Source of the DNA: Streptomyces xiaopingdaonensis
GTDB lineage: Bacteria; Actinomycetota; Actinomycetes; Streptomycetales; Streptomycetaceae
Reading direction: 5' to 3'
DNA length: 64,000 bases
Assembly: GCF_000262345.1 (NCBI RefSeq)
Contig: NZ_AJTQ01000062.1
Coordinates: forward strand, 1 to 64,000
Below the pieces are notes generated by a model that was not told the DNA's origin, did not search any database, and worked only from the letters and a program-made list of their open reading frames with translations. Position numbers and translations under genes: made by a program. Positions 55,130 to 63,632 of the stretch are shown piece by piece. The first letter of the stretch is position 1, and every line of letters begins with the position of its first letter.

Positions 55130-55144
55130 TCAATCAGTGATTGA
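55130..55144. promoter_or_regulatory. Palindromic operator between SDR and tetR
   Basis: TCAATCAGTGATTGA is a perfect 7-1-7 palindrome (TCAATCA / TGATTGA) in the divergent promoter region, AT-rich against the background. Very likely the binding site of the adjacent TetR protein. Confidence 0.85.
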
Positions 55145-55186
55145 ACCGGAGGTGCCGTGTCCCCGCCCTGTGGTGGAATGGCGTGC

Positions 55187-55789
55187 ATGAGCCAGCACGA
55201 GGTCTCCACGCGGGACCGCCTGCTCACCGCGGCCAAGAAGCTGTTCCTGGAGAAGGGCGCCGACCAGGTCTCGCTCCGCTCCGTCAACGCGGCGGCCGGA
55301 GTGAACCCGGGGGCGGTCCACTACCACTTCGGCTCCCGCGAAGGGCTCGTCACCGCACTGCTCGAACGGGAACTGCGGCCGCTGTGGGCGGGGCGGCTGG
55401 AGGCGCTGTCGAGCAACTCCGGTACGGAGGTCGCGGTGCGGGAGATGGCCGCCGCGCTCACCGAGCCCTTCGCCGAGCTCGTCGGGACCCGCGACGGCCG
55501 GGTGCTCTGCCACCTCCTCGCGCGTACCGCCCTGCCGACGGGACAGCTTCCGGGCGCCCCGAGCCTCTTCACGCCCGCACCGTTCGAGGTACTGGTCGGA
55601 CGTGCGCTGCCCGGGCTGTCGCCCCAGGAGGTCACCGAGCGCTGCCGCCTCGCCTTCGACCTCGTGATGCAGACCTACGGCCGCCCCCTCGCCAAGATGC
55701 CCGCGGAGTCCTGGGCGTTCCCCGCCACGGAGACGGTCGTCGCCTTCGTCACCGCCGGACTGACGGCGCCGTCGCGCCAGGTGACATGA
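55187..55789 (+). CDS. TetR-family regulator, divergent from SDR
   Basis: This is a 200-residue regulator. HTH: STRDRLLTAAKKLFLEKGADQVSLRSVNAAAGVNPGAVHYHFGSREGLVTALLEREL. The C-terminal region (EMAAALTEPFAELVGTRDGRVLCHLLAR) is typical of the TetR_C_17 or similar group. The start choice is uncertain: ATG 55187 (MSQHEVSTRD) or 55178. It probably represses the SDR gene and itself through TCAATCAGTGATTGA. Confidence 0.9.
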   Translation: MSQHEVSTRDRLLTAAKKLFLEKGADQVSLRSVNAAAGVNPGAVHYHFGSREGLVTALLERELRPLWAGRLEALSSNSGTEVAVREMAAALTEPFAELVGTRDGRVLCHLLARTALPTGQLPGAPSLFTPAPFEVLVGRALPGLSPQEVTERCRLAFDLVMQTYGRPLAKMPAESWAFPATETVVAFVTAGLTAPSRQVT

Positions 55790-55792
55790 ACC

Positions 55793-55827
55793 GACCGAAC
55801 CCCCGCCCACGGGACGGGGGTTCGGTC
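55793..55827. terminator. Bidirectional terminator between tetR and MFS genes
   Basis: GACCGAACCCCCG and CGGGGGTTCGGTC form a 13-bp perfect stem with a 9-base loop between converging genes. No T-tract. Confidence 0.8.
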
Positions 55828-55838
55828 GTGCGGCAGGA

Positions 55839-57341
55839 CTACGCCTCGGGAGCCGCCGGCGCGGGGGCGCGCTCGGGCTCCGTCGCCCCGGGCCCCGAGG
55901 CGTGGAGGCGGGACGGGCGAGGGCTGCGGCTGACGAAGAGGGAGGCGGCGAAGGCGAGCACGCCGATGACGCCCGCGACCATGAACGCGGTACGCAGCCC
56001 CGCGGCGTCCGGCACCGAGGAGCCGGCGGCCGCGCCCAGCGAGGCGACGGTGACGAAGACCGCGGTGCCGAAGGCGCCGGCCACCTGCTGGAGCGTGGAG
56101 AGGATGGCGCTGCCGTGCGAGTAGAGGTGGTCGGGGAGGGCGCCGAGGGACTCCGTCATCAGCGGCGTCATCATCAGACCGAGGCCGCCCATGAGCAGCA
56201 GGTGGATGGCGATGACGGCGGCGAGCGGGGAGCCGGTGCCGAGCAGGGTGAAGAGCCAGAGCGAGACCGCCATGGCGAGCGCGCCCGGGATCACGAGCGG
56301 ACGGGCGCCGAAGCGGTCGAAGAGGCTCCCCACCGGTCGCCCGAGGAGTCCGAGCAGGAGACCGCCCGGGAGGACGGCGAGGCCGCTGACGAACGTGCTG
56401 GTGTCCAGGACCGTCTGGAGGTACAGCGGCAGCATGATCGAGCCCACGCCCAGCAGGCACATGAAGAGCAGCGCCGAGAGGACGAGCGCGACGCTGAACG
56501 TGCGGATGGCGAACGGGCGCAGGTCGAGCAGGGCACGATCCTCGCGCTGGAGCCGGAGTTGGCGCCAGACGAACGCGGCGAGCGCGACGAGACCGACCAC
56601 GATCGGTGCCCACGGCGGCACGGGGTGCTCGCCCCCGCCCGACTCGCCTATGGAGGCGAGCCCGTAGAGGACGCCGCCGAAGCCGACGGCGGAGAGCAGC
56701 ACGGAGAGCAGGTCGAGCGGGATCTGCCGGGTCTCGCCGTCCAGCCGCATCCACATCGCGCCGAAGACGAGCGCGACGACGGCGAGCGGCAGCACGATCC
56801 AGAACATCCAGCGCCACCCGAGCGAGGCGAGCACGGCCCCGCCGACGGTCGGGCCGACGGCGGGCGCGACGGCGATGACGATGCTGATCGTTCCCATCGT
56901 GGCGCCGCGCTTCGAGGGCGCGACGAGCCGCATCACCGAGGTCATGAGCAGCGGCAGCATCACGGCCGTGCCGCACGCCTGGACGATCCGCCCGGCGAGG
57001 AGCACTCCGAAACCGGGGGCGAGCCCGCTGATCAGCGTCCCCGCGCTGAACAGCGTCAGCGAGACGAGGAAGATCTGCCGCGCGGTGAAGCGCTCCAGCA
57101 GGAAGCCGGTGATGGGGATGACCACGGCCATGGTCAGGAGGAAGCCGCTGGTCAGCCACTGGACGGTGGTGGTGGAGACCCCCAGGTCGACGGTGAGGTC
57201 GCGCAGCGCGACGCTCAGGATCGTCTCGTTGAGGATCATGACGAAGGCCGAGACGACGAGCACGGCGATGAGTACGGGAGCGCGCGCCGGGGTCTCGGCG
57301 CGGGGCGAGTCCGGGCCCACTGAGGTCACGGATTCGGTCAC
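55839..57341 (-). CDS. DHA2-type MFS drug exporter
   Basis: This is a 500-residue, 14-span major facilitator of the EmrB/QacA drug:H+ antiporter-2 family. Signatures: NETILSVALRDLTVDLGVSTTTVQWLTSGFLLTMAVVIPITGFL (motif D1), GRIVQACGTAVMLPLLMT (motif A/B region), and APAVGPTVGGAVLASLGWRWMFWIVLPLAVV (motif C, antiporter type). The start is GTG 57341 (MTESVTSVG) with GAGGAATG upstream. An Arg/Pro-rich tail ends it. It converges on the preceding TetR and is not obviously linked to it. Confidence 0.93.
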   Translation of the reverse strand: MTESVTSVGPDSPRAETPARAPVLIAVLVVSAFVMILNETILSVALRDLTVDLGVSTTTVQWLTSGFLLTMAVVIPITGFLLERFTARQIFLVSLTLFSAGTLISGLAPGFGVLLAGRIVQACGTAVMLPLLMTSVMRLVAPSKRGATMGTISIVIAVAPAVGPTVGGAVLASLGWRWMFWIVLPLAVVALVFGAMWMRLDGETRQIPLDLLSVLLSAVGFGGVLYGLASIGESGGGEHPVPPWAPIVVGLVALAAFVWRQLRLQREDRALLDLRPFAIRTFSVALVLSALLFMCLLGVGSIMLPLYLQTVLDTSTFVSGLAVLPGGLLLGLLGRPVGSLFDRFGARPLVIPGALAMAVSLWLFTLLGTGSPLAAVIAIHLLLMGGLGLMMTPLMTESLGALPDHLYSHGSAILSTLQQVAGAFGTAVFVTVASLGAAAGSSVPDAAGLRTAFMVAGVIGVLAFAASLFVSRSPRPSRLHASGPGATEPERAPAPAAPEA

Positions 57342-57901
57342 GGCGGGGCATTCCTCACAGGCTGGTGGCGGTCGGCCGCGGCGTGCGCCGGGACCGTTGG
57401 TCGGTCGGGGTGCGGCCTCCGGCACGCCTCACGCGAGGGTGCCGCTGCCGCTGGACGGAGGAGGGCAGGGCGGCAGGGCCTCCTCGCGCTCGGGCGGAAC
57501 CGCGGAGGCGGCTACCGGGGCTCGCCGCCGGCCGCGGCAACGCCTTCCGGGCGTCTCCGCGGAGCGGTCCTGCACGCCGTACGCATGACGGGTCTCCTCC
57601 CCCGAAGCTTCGTCACTCGTCCGATTATTGAACGTCCCGGGGCGGTTCCGCCTCCGGGTTTCGGCATGTGCGCGGGCAGCGCCGCACAGCTCTCCTCTCC
57701 CTTCTGGCCACCGCTGCGTACCGTGCGTACGCCGGACGTCCGCGGGCCGGTGCGAGTGGAGGACCACTCCGTGCAGGTGGGCGCGGACGATCGGGCCAAC
57801 GCCCGGGAGAGCCCCCGGATTCCCGGACGCAGGGGGGAAGCGCGGCTTCGAGCGTCCGGCGGTAGGTGACTTCCGTCACCCCTGCCGGCGCACGGGCCGG
57901 G
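57342..57901. other. Gene-free interval
   Basis: About 560 bases lie between the MFS gene start and the end of the AHSA1-like gene, both on the minus strand. Open frames on both strands are Arg/Pro-rich and lack ribosome sites. An AT-richer patch (CGATTATTGAACG, about 57620) may belong to the MFS promoter. No structured element was seen. Confidence 0.5.
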
Positions 57902-58360
57902 TCACTCCTCGTCCGGACGGAGCAACGTCGTGGCGAGGGCGGCGAGTTGGTCTGCGGTGCCGCGCTCCCGCCAGTACGGGTCCTCGTGGGCGTCGAGGTA
58001 GGAGCCCTGTTCGGTGAGGACGAGGCGGGTGCCCTCGTCCGTGGCGTGGAACTCGACGGTGGTGAGGGAGACGGTGGCGAGGGAGGTGCCGCCGTAGAGG
58101 GTCGAGCTGTAGACGATGCGGGTGTCGGGGAGGATCTCGTGGAAGGTCGAGGTGTAGGTGAGCTCCCAGCCGTCGGGGCCGGTGCCGCGGGTGACCTCCT
58201 GGCCGCCGACGCGGAAGTCGAGTGTGTGGCCCGAGTCGACGCCGGCGAACCAACGGGACTTGGAGACGGGGTCCGCCCAGGCCGCGAAGGTCCGCTCCGG
58301 AGGTACGAGGTAGTCGCGTTCGAGGGTGAACGTCGCATGGAGGGCGGATCGTTCGCTCAT
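57902..58360 (-). CDS. SRPBCC/AHSA1-domain protein
   Basis: This is a 152-residue START-like fold protein: FTLERDYLVPPERTFAAWADPVSKSRWFAG, the AHSA1 N-terminal signature, then LDFRVGGQEVTRGTGPDGWELTYTSTFHEILPDTRIVYSSTLY and TTVEFHATDEGTRLVLTEQGSYLD. It likely binds a hydrophobic ligand. ATG 58360 has GGGAG upstream. Such genes usually follow an ArsR regulator; no ArsR gene was found immediately upstream. Confidence 0.9.
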   Translation of the reverse strand: MSERSALHATFTLERDYLVPPERTFAAWADPVSKSRWFAGVDSGHTLDFRVGGQEVTRGTGPDGWELTYTSTFHEILPDTRIVYSSTLYGGTSLATVSLTTVEFHATDEGTRLVLTEQGSYLDAHEDPYWRERGTADQLAALATTLLRPDEE

Positions 58361-58555
58361 GGTGCGTGCTCCCGTCTCTCGGGTCGGTCGGGGCGCCGGG
58401 CGTGCCTCGCCCGGTGACCCGCGGGGTCGTGCGTCGTGCAGGCCGGCGGACGCGCGCCGGTCTGCGCACCAGCATCCGCGGCGCCCGTACCGCGCTCGCG
58501 CACGACATGGCCGAAGTCGCCCTGCCGACGCACCGGAGCGGCGCATCCCCTCGGC

Positions 58556-60589
58556 TCAGCCCTCGCCGCGTGGCTCGCTCCGGCGCCGGCGCCGCGCGAG
58601 GGTGGCGAGTCCGAGGAGGACGGCGGCCACGGCAGCGAGGGCCGGCTCCAGGACGGGGAAGCCCGTCCTCTCGGGTGCTGTTTCCTGTTGCCCTGGGCCG
58701 CCGAGGGCCGCGCTCCCGGCCGAACGGGGCTCCAGGAGACCGGCGTTGGCGACGGCCTCGGGCCGGTCGGGGGTGGTGACGGCGGTGGTGCGCCCGGTGC
58801 GCGGGTGCACGGAGCTGTCGGCGGCCGGGTCGCCGGACGCCGCGCGGCGGGTGAAGGCGCGTCCCTCGGGGTGGGCGAAGGAGAGCGTGTACCGGCCGAA
58901 GGGGGCGGCGAGTGCGTAGGAGCCGTCGGCGGCGGTGCGGGTGGTGGCGGTCTCGGTGCCTTCCGCGTCGAGGAGGGTCACCTCGACGCCGCGGAGGGGG
59001 CGTTCGTCCGGCTGCCTGCGGCCGTCGCGGTCGGCGTCGCTCCAGGCCCGGCCGGTGACGCGGCCGTCGTACCGGTCGAGCGCGGCGGCCCGGGAGGTGG
59101 CCGGCAGGAGCGGGTGGGTCGCGCCCGAGGCGTCGCGGCGGGTCGCGTGCCAGGCGATGCCGGTGTGGGCCGTGCCCGGGCCGGCTCCGGCGGGGTCGTC
59201 GGGGGCCGTCGTCCGGTAGTCGATGCGCAGCGGGCGGCGTCCGCCGTCGGGGAGCGCGGGTGCCTCGAAGCGCAGGGCGCGTACGCGGGAGGGGTCGGGC
59301 GGGGGCGCGGTCGCCCAGTCGTTCTCGCAGGGGCCTTGGCCGTCGGGGAAGAGTTCGGGGCGGCAGGGGTTCTCCGAGGTGGAGTAGGCGACTTGCACCC
59401 CGGCGGGGACGTCGGTGGTCCGCGCGAAGCGGGGCCGGGCGCCGGACGCGGTGTCGCCGTCGCCGGCGAGTACGTCGTAGAGGACGAGGTCGCCGAGGCG
59501 GCCGCCGCCGCGGTCGGTGACCCGGACGCGGTGGTCGATCGGCCCGGCGTCCGAGGCGGCGGGGAGACGGGCGTGCCTGCTCCACTCCGGGGTCTGCCGG
59601 GTGCGGACGAAGAGGTCGGCGACGGCGGAGGAGCCGTGCCCCGTCCGCGGACGGGGCCGCTCGGGGGCTCGTCGGTCGTCGAGGGCGTGGACGAGGGTGC
59701 GCTCGGCGGTCGCGGGGCCGTCCGGGGCGGTGGCGGTGGCCGTGGCGTCGAGGCGGACGTCGGAGGGTCCGGGGCGGTCGCTCGGGGGATGGACGACCTG
59801 GAACGAGTAGGTGCGGCGCGGGCGGTCGCAGTCGTTCGGGGCGGGGCGTCGCGCGTGCCAGGTGATCGTCGAGGAGGCCGGGTCCCAAGTGCCGCCGTCC
59901 GTCGCCGACTTGAACGCGGTGCCGCGGGGGAGGGCGACGCGCAGCCGCAGGTCGCGGTGGCCGTGCGCCGGGGCGCAGTCGTGGAGTTCGTAGGTGGCCG
60001 GCTCGCCGGCCCTCGCCGAGTGGGGCGGGTCGACGAGTCGGAGGGCGGCTGCGAGGCGGGGTGCGCCGGTCGTGGCGGCGTCCGAGGTGAGGTGGGCGTC
60101 GGGCCGGCCGTCGGCGGTGAGGAGGACGGTCTGGCGGTAGGCCGTGCGCTCTGCCCGGTCGGGGAGACGCCAGTCCACCTCGACCTCGCCCGTCGTGCCG
60201 CCGCGCAGGTCCCTGAGGTCGAAGACGACGGGGCCGCCGCCGGTGACGGACCGGGTGTCGGGGTTCTCCGTGCCGCGGCCCGAACCGGGGACGACGCCGC
60301 CGTCCGGGCTCCCGTCGTCGGGCGGAGCGGCGGTGAGGCGGACTCCCTTGCAGGGGGCGGTGGTTGAGGAGCACGAGTAGCGGATGCGGTACGCGATCCG
60401 GCCGGCCGGACGGCTGCGGCCCTCGACTGCCGCCACCGTGGCCGCCACCGCCGGGGCGTGCGCCGTGGCGCGGTAGGCGCCCGCCCCGTCCGCGTCCGGC
60501 GTGGGCGCGGCGGCGAGGAGAGCGGCGGCGAGCGGGAGTGCGGCCAGCGCTCCCCGCAGCGGTCTGGTGCGGTCCGGCGGCGTCGGCAT
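58556..60589 (-). CDS. Cell-surface protein with SdrD-B-like domain and membrane anchor
   Basis: This is a 677-residue exported protein. A signal-like segment (GALAALPLAAALLAA) opens it. The long body is beta-rich with DUF11-like stretches (TYELHDCAPAHGHRDLRLRVALPRGTAF, VAYSTSENPC). Residues about 535-600 form an SdrD-B/prealbumin-like repeat: VTGRAWSDADRDGRRQPDERPLRGVEVTLLDAEG, AADGSYALAAPFGRYTLSF. It ends with one membrane span (LEPALAAVAAVLLGLATLA) and a basic tail, a sorting-signal-like anchor, but no clear LPxTG motif. Predicted adhesin or wall protein; partner unknown. Confidence 0.8.
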   Translation of the reverse strand: MPTPPDRTRPLRGALAALPLAAALLAAAPTPDADGAGAYRATAHAPAVAATVAAVEGRSRPAGRIAYRIRYSCSSTTAPCKGVRLTAAPPDDGSPDGGVVPGSGRGTENPDTRSVTGGGPVVFDLRDLRGGTTGEVEVDWRLPDRAERTAYRQTVLLTADGRPDAHLTSDAATTGAPRLAAALRLVDPPHSARAGEPATYELHDCAPAHGHRDLRLRVALPRGTAFKSATDGGTWDPASSTITWHARRPAPNDCDRPRRTYSFQVVHPPSDRPGPSDVRLDATATATAPDGPATAERTLVHALDDRRAPERPRPRTGHGSSAVADLFVRTRQTPEWSRHARLPAASDAGPIDHRVRVTDRGGGRLGDLVLYDVLAGDGDTASGARPRFARTTDVPAGVQVAYSTSENPCRPELFPDGQGPCENDWATAPPPDPSRVRALRFEAPALPDGGRRPLRIDYRTTAPDDPAGAGPGTAHTGIAWHATRRDASGATHPLLPATSRAAALDRYDGRVTGRAWSDADRDGRRQPDERPLRGVEVTLLDAEGTETATTRTAADGSYALAAPFGRYTLSFAHPEGRAFTRRAASGDPAADSSVHPRTGRTTAVTTPDRPEAVANAGLLEPRSAGSAALGGPGQQETAPERTGFPVLEPALAAVAAVLLGLATLARRRRRSEPRGEG

Positions 60590-60751
60590 GGCAGCCCTGT
60601 CCTCTCCCTGACGCGGTGCGGTAAGGAGAAAATAGGCAGTTATAGGGGTCTTTACCGGGATGTGGGCCAGTGCAGGCGGGTGAGTCCGTTCCTGCGGACG
60701 ACAGTCGCAGAGGAGTATCCGGGACGGCTGTCGGGAGCGGGTGACGAGGTG
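60590..60751. other. Divergent leader region of the surface-protein gene
   Basis: Promoter region for the minus-strand surface protein and for the plus-strand RNA described next. It contains an AT-rich patch (AAATAGGCAGTTATAGGGG near 60628). No gene was seen. Confidence 0.45.
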
Positions 60752-60752
60752 T

Positions 60753-60976
60753 CATAATGCACGGGTAGCCCTTCACGCATCCCCCGTCGTGAAGGGCTAC
60801 ACCTCTGCCACCCGCCGCGGAGCACCGGAGGTGTGGCGAAACGCACACACCCCGGTCGAGCCCGATCCCCGCGCCGCTGCGGCTACTTGACGTCCGTTTT
60901 GCCCTTTACCCCCAGAATACGGCGAAGTCGTACACGGGCAGGGGACTCCCCTCGCGGTCCCCTGTCCGTGTTTTTT
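60753..60976 (+). ncRNA. Candidate structured RNA or attenuated leader upstream of XRE operon
   Basis: CATAAT (60753-60758) with TGTCGG 18 bases upstream resembles a promoter. About seven bases later a 13-bp perfect hairpin begins (GTAGCCCTTCACG, 60765-60777, with CGTGAAGGGCTAC, 60788-60800). ACACCTC (60799-60805) can instead pair with GAGGTGT (60828-60834), which overlaps the first stem by two bases. At 60932-60971 ACACGGGCAGGGGAC/GTCCCCTGTCCGTGT makes a 15-bp stem followed by TTTTTT, a classical terminator. No gene ends before it, and an HTH gene begins 200 bases later. This could be an independent RNA of about 210 nt or a leader with premature termination. It matches no RNA family I recognise. 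Confidence 0.55.
60932..60976 (+). terminator. Rho-independent terminator upstream of XRE gene
   Basis: A 15-bp stem with one G-T pair and a 10-base loop is followed by a run of six T residues. It is on the plus strand with no coding region upstream. Confidence 0.9.
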
Positions 60977-61176
60977 CGAGTTAACAGTGACGTAGAGTTC
61001 TTACGCAAGCCCGGACGAAGACCGGGCTCGACTCCGCAACGATTCAACCCACTTGCCCACGGGGTGATCTGCGTCCCAGAGGACCGACCGGGGAGTCGGT
61101 TACAGTACGAGCCCGTTGACGGATGACCGCGCGGCGCCGCACCGCGCAAGCGGCGGACGTGCACGTGGGGGCCAGG

Positions 61177-61638
61177 ATGGACGACGGCGGCGAGCAGACG
61201 CCCGAGCTCAGGACGCTGCAGCAGAAGGTCGCGTACATGGTCGAGAAGACCTTCCCCGGCGAGCGGATCTCCGGTCGGTACTTCTCCGAACTCGTGCGGG
61301 AGCGCGGCGGATCGCTCTCCCACAGCTACTTCTCCAACATCCTCGCCGGCAAGGTCACCGACCCCTCGGAGGAGATCCTCAAGGCGCTCGGCCTCGGCTT
61401 CGGCGTCGACTGGCGGTTCTTCAAGGAGGAGTCCGAGGTCGTCGACGAGGTCGTCGCCGGACTCCAGTTCCTCGCGAAACAGCGCACCGGAGAGATCAGC
61501 GGCTTCGCGGGGCGCGGCGTCGGGGAGAATGGACTACCGCCCGAGCTGCTGCAGTTGGCACTCTCTCTCCTGGAGGGGTCCGAAGCGGAGAACGGCTCCG
61601 GGACGCCGCGGAAACGCAGCGGGGAACCGGAGGGGTAG
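61177..61638 (+). CDS. XRE-like HTH regulator of the ImmA/MAB_1171c cluster
   Basis: This is a 153-residue protein. The HTH region (about 8-85) reads LRTLQQKVAYMVEKTFPGERISGRYFSELVRERGGSLSHSYFSNILAGKVTDPSEEILKALGLGFGVDWRFF, resembling EspR-type and Streptomyces HTH proteins with a long first helix. The C-terminal tail is Glu/Gly-rich. ATG 61177 is preceded by GGGGGCCAGG; an upstream start at 61123 is possible. It leads the cluster with the metallopeptidase-like and membrane genes and probably controls it. Confidence 0.85.
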   Translation: MDDGGEQTPELRTLQQKVAYMVEKTFPGERISGRYFSELVRERGGSLSHSYFSNILAGKVTDPSEEILKALGLGFGVDWRFFKEESEVVDEVVAGLQFLAKQRTGEISGFAGRGVGENGLPPELLQLALSLLEGSEAENGSGTPRKRSGEPEG

Positions 61639-61705
61639 CGGAAGGCGTCCGCAGCCGCGACGGGCAACCGAGGCGGACAGGTGGAACGAAGATCAAGAGG
61701 TATCC

Positions 61706-62332
61706 ATGTCCATACGCGAGCTGCGGAGGGAGTGCGAGGCGGGTCTCGCCGACCTGCCTCTCCCCTCGCCTTTCGGGATACCCGAGCTGGTCGCCAACAT
61801 GGAGCGGGCCGCGGGGCGCACCCTCGTCCTCCACGAGCTCCCCGACCGGCTCGCCAGCGTCGACTCCGCCTGCGGCCTGCGCCTGAAGTCGGGCACCACC
61901 AGCTTCGTCCTCTACCGCCGCCGGCCCACGGCGTACCAGACGCAGCACGTCATCCTCCACGAGCTCTGCCACGAGTGGTTCGACCACGGAACGAGCCTCG
62001 ACGCCGAACAACTCCGCAGGCTCCTCCCCGTCTTCGACACCTCGCTGATCTCCCGGATGCTCTCCGCGCCCGAGGAGGCCCCGCCGGAGGAGCCGGAGGA
62101 CCCGAGCCCCTTCCCGCCCGACATCGACCGGGCGCTGCGGAGCGGGGGGCCGATCCAGGCCCGCGCCCAGTACGACACGCACGACGAGCGGGTCGCCGAG
62201 TTCGGCGCCTCTCTGATCCCGCGCATGGCAAGGGAGTTGACCAGCGACGACATGGTCGGCCGCCTCGCCAACTCGCTCTCCAGGCCCGTGGCGCACCGGC
62301 GCCGCGGCCTCTTCGGGCGCCGCGACCCCTGA
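61706..62332 (+). CDS. ImmA/IrrE-type metallopeptidase-like protein
   Basis: This is a 208-residue protein. The zinc site HELCHEWFDHG (HExxH) follows the helix TQHVILHELCHE at about residue 84. Preceding SFVLYRRRPTAYQTQ is the strand that binds substrate in ImmA/IrrE peptidases. The C-terminus is Glu/Pro-rich then basic (HRRRGLFGRRDP). In other bacteria such peptidases cleave an XRE repressor. ATG 61706 follows AAGAGG. The gene begins 67 bases after the HTH gene, and the pair suggests the peptidase acts on that HTH protein. Confidence 0.85.
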   Translation: MSIRELRRECEAGLADLPLPSPFGIPELVANMERAAGRTLVLHELPDRLASVDSACGLRLKSGTTSFVLYRRRPTAYQTQHVILHELCHEWFDHGTSLDAEQLRRLLPVFDTSLISRMLSAPEEAPPEEPEDPSPFPPDIDRALRSGGPIQARAQYDTHDERVAEFGASLIPRMARELTSDDMVGRLANSLSRPVAHRRRGLFGRRDP

Positions 62333-62381
62333 CGGCTCGCGCCGGCGCCGCCCCTCCCCCACCGACCAGAGGACACGCGAA

Positions 62382-63632
62382 GTGACCCCCCTCGACCTCG
62401 CCGGCTACCTGGTAGCCGGACTCATGACCGCCGTCGCACTCTGGCGGATGCCGGCAGCGCTCTGGGGCGACGAGGAGGACAAACGGCGCCGCGCCCTGTG
62501 GGGCTGCTACGCCGGGTTCGCCGCCGCGCTGTGGACCAAGACCGAGGCCGTGCGGACCGCGCTCAACAACAGCCAGGTCACCGACCTCGCCGTCCTCATC
62601 AAGCACTACACGGCGACCGTCGCCATCCTCGCCATCCTCAGCTACATCGTCGCCATCTACGGCCGGTACCCGGACGGCGGCCCCGTCCCCCGGCACGTGC
62701 GCTTCGCGCGGGTGGTCCAACGTGTCGTCGCCAAGGCCGCGTTGGCGACGCTGGTGCTGCTGACGGTGCTCTTCTTCACCGTCGTCGACCGGTCCGTGCC
62801 CTCCGACCGGTTCGTCTCCGACCACGCCGGGCAGTGGGGCGCGACGCTCTACATGTCCGTCTTCTACCTCTTCCTCGGCGCCGCCTCCGCGGTCTGCGCG
62901 TACCAGTGGGCGCTCGCCACCGCCGGCGCCGTCCGCCGGCACCTGCGGATCGGGCTGGGGATGATGACGTGCGCGATGTTCATCGGCGTCGCCTACACGG
63001 TGAGCCGGACGCTCTTCCTCTGGGTGAGCGTCGTCGACAACCCCAGCGCGACGTTCGCGAGCCAATTCGACCGGGCGACCGAGGCGGCGCAGGTGGTGCT
63101 CTTCGCCCTCTTCGCCCTCGGCGCCTCCCTGCCCGCGTTCAGCAACGGCTGGCGGCGCGCCCGGCTCTGGCGGGCGCAGGCCCGACTCCACCCGCTGTGG
63201 CGGGAGTTGATGACGGCCTTCCCCGACCAGCCCTTCGAGCCGCCCCGCTCCAGGACGCGCGACCTCGTCCGCCTCGACACCCCCGCCGACCTGCGCGTCG
63301 ACCGGTGGACCGCGGACATCGCCGACGCCGTGGAGAAGCTGCGGCACTACGTGCCCGACGACCTGCTCGACGCGGCACGGCGGGCCGCCGAGGCCGACAC
63401 CGAGGGGACCGGCGCCGACCCCGGGCCCCGCACCGACGCGTACTGGATCAAGGTCGCCCTCCTCGCGCACCGGGACGGCGCCGAGGCCGGACGGGCGGCG
63501 GCCGTCGAGCCCAAGAACGCCAGCGACCAGGACGACGAAGTAGCGTGGCTCGTCCGCGTGGCGAGGGAGTACCGCACGATCGCCCCGGCCCGCACCGAGC
63601 AGGTCCTCGAGTCCCTGGAGCAGACAGCGTGA
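62382..63632 (+). CDS. MAB_1171c-family membrane protein
   Basis: This is a 416-residue protein with about seven membrane spans in residues 1-230 (LAGYLVAGLMTAVALWRM, TATVAILAILSYIVAIYG, ALATLVLLTVLFFTVV, YMSVFYLFLGAASAVCAYQW, LGMMTCAMFIGVAYTVS, VVLFALFALGASLPAF). A cytoplasmic C-terminal region with the DUF6545-like block WRELMTAFPDQPFE and VEKLRHYVPDDLLDAARRAAEAD follows. GTG start. This family, of unknown activity, is named as a putative transporter, but the C-terminal part looks regulatory. The stop overlaps the next start by four bases (GTGA). Confidence 0.9.
   Translation: MTPLDLAGYLVAGLMTAVALWRMPAALWGDEEDKRRRALWGCYAGFAAALWTKTEAVRTALNNSQVTDLAVLIKHYTATVAILAILSYIVAIYGRYPDGGPVPRHVRFARVVQRVVAKAALATLVLLTVLFFTVVDRSVPSDRFVSDHAGQWGATLYMSVFYLFLGAASAVCAYQWALATAGAVRRHLRIGLGMMTCAMFIGVAYTVSRTLFLWVSVVDNPSATFASQFDRATEAAQVVLFALFALGASLPAFSNGWRRARLWRAQARLHPLWRELMTAFPDQPFEPPRSRTRDLVRLDTPADLRVDRWTADIADAVEKLRHYVPDDLLDAARRAAEADTEGTGADPGPRTDAYWIKVALLAHRDGAEAGRAAAVEPKNASDQDDEVAWLVRVAREYRTIAPARTEQVLESLEQTA

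Noticed and set aside
57876..60848. A 990-codon minus-strand frame antisense or out of frame to the surface-protein gene
   Set aside because: Runs of His, Arg and Pro with no domain; it is the shifted frame of the real 677-residue protein.
60753..60976. 6S RNA or the ydaO-type c-di-AMP riboswitch
   Set aside because: 6S RNA ends pair with each other, whereas here the 5' hairpin closes on itself; conserved ydaO core words were not seen.
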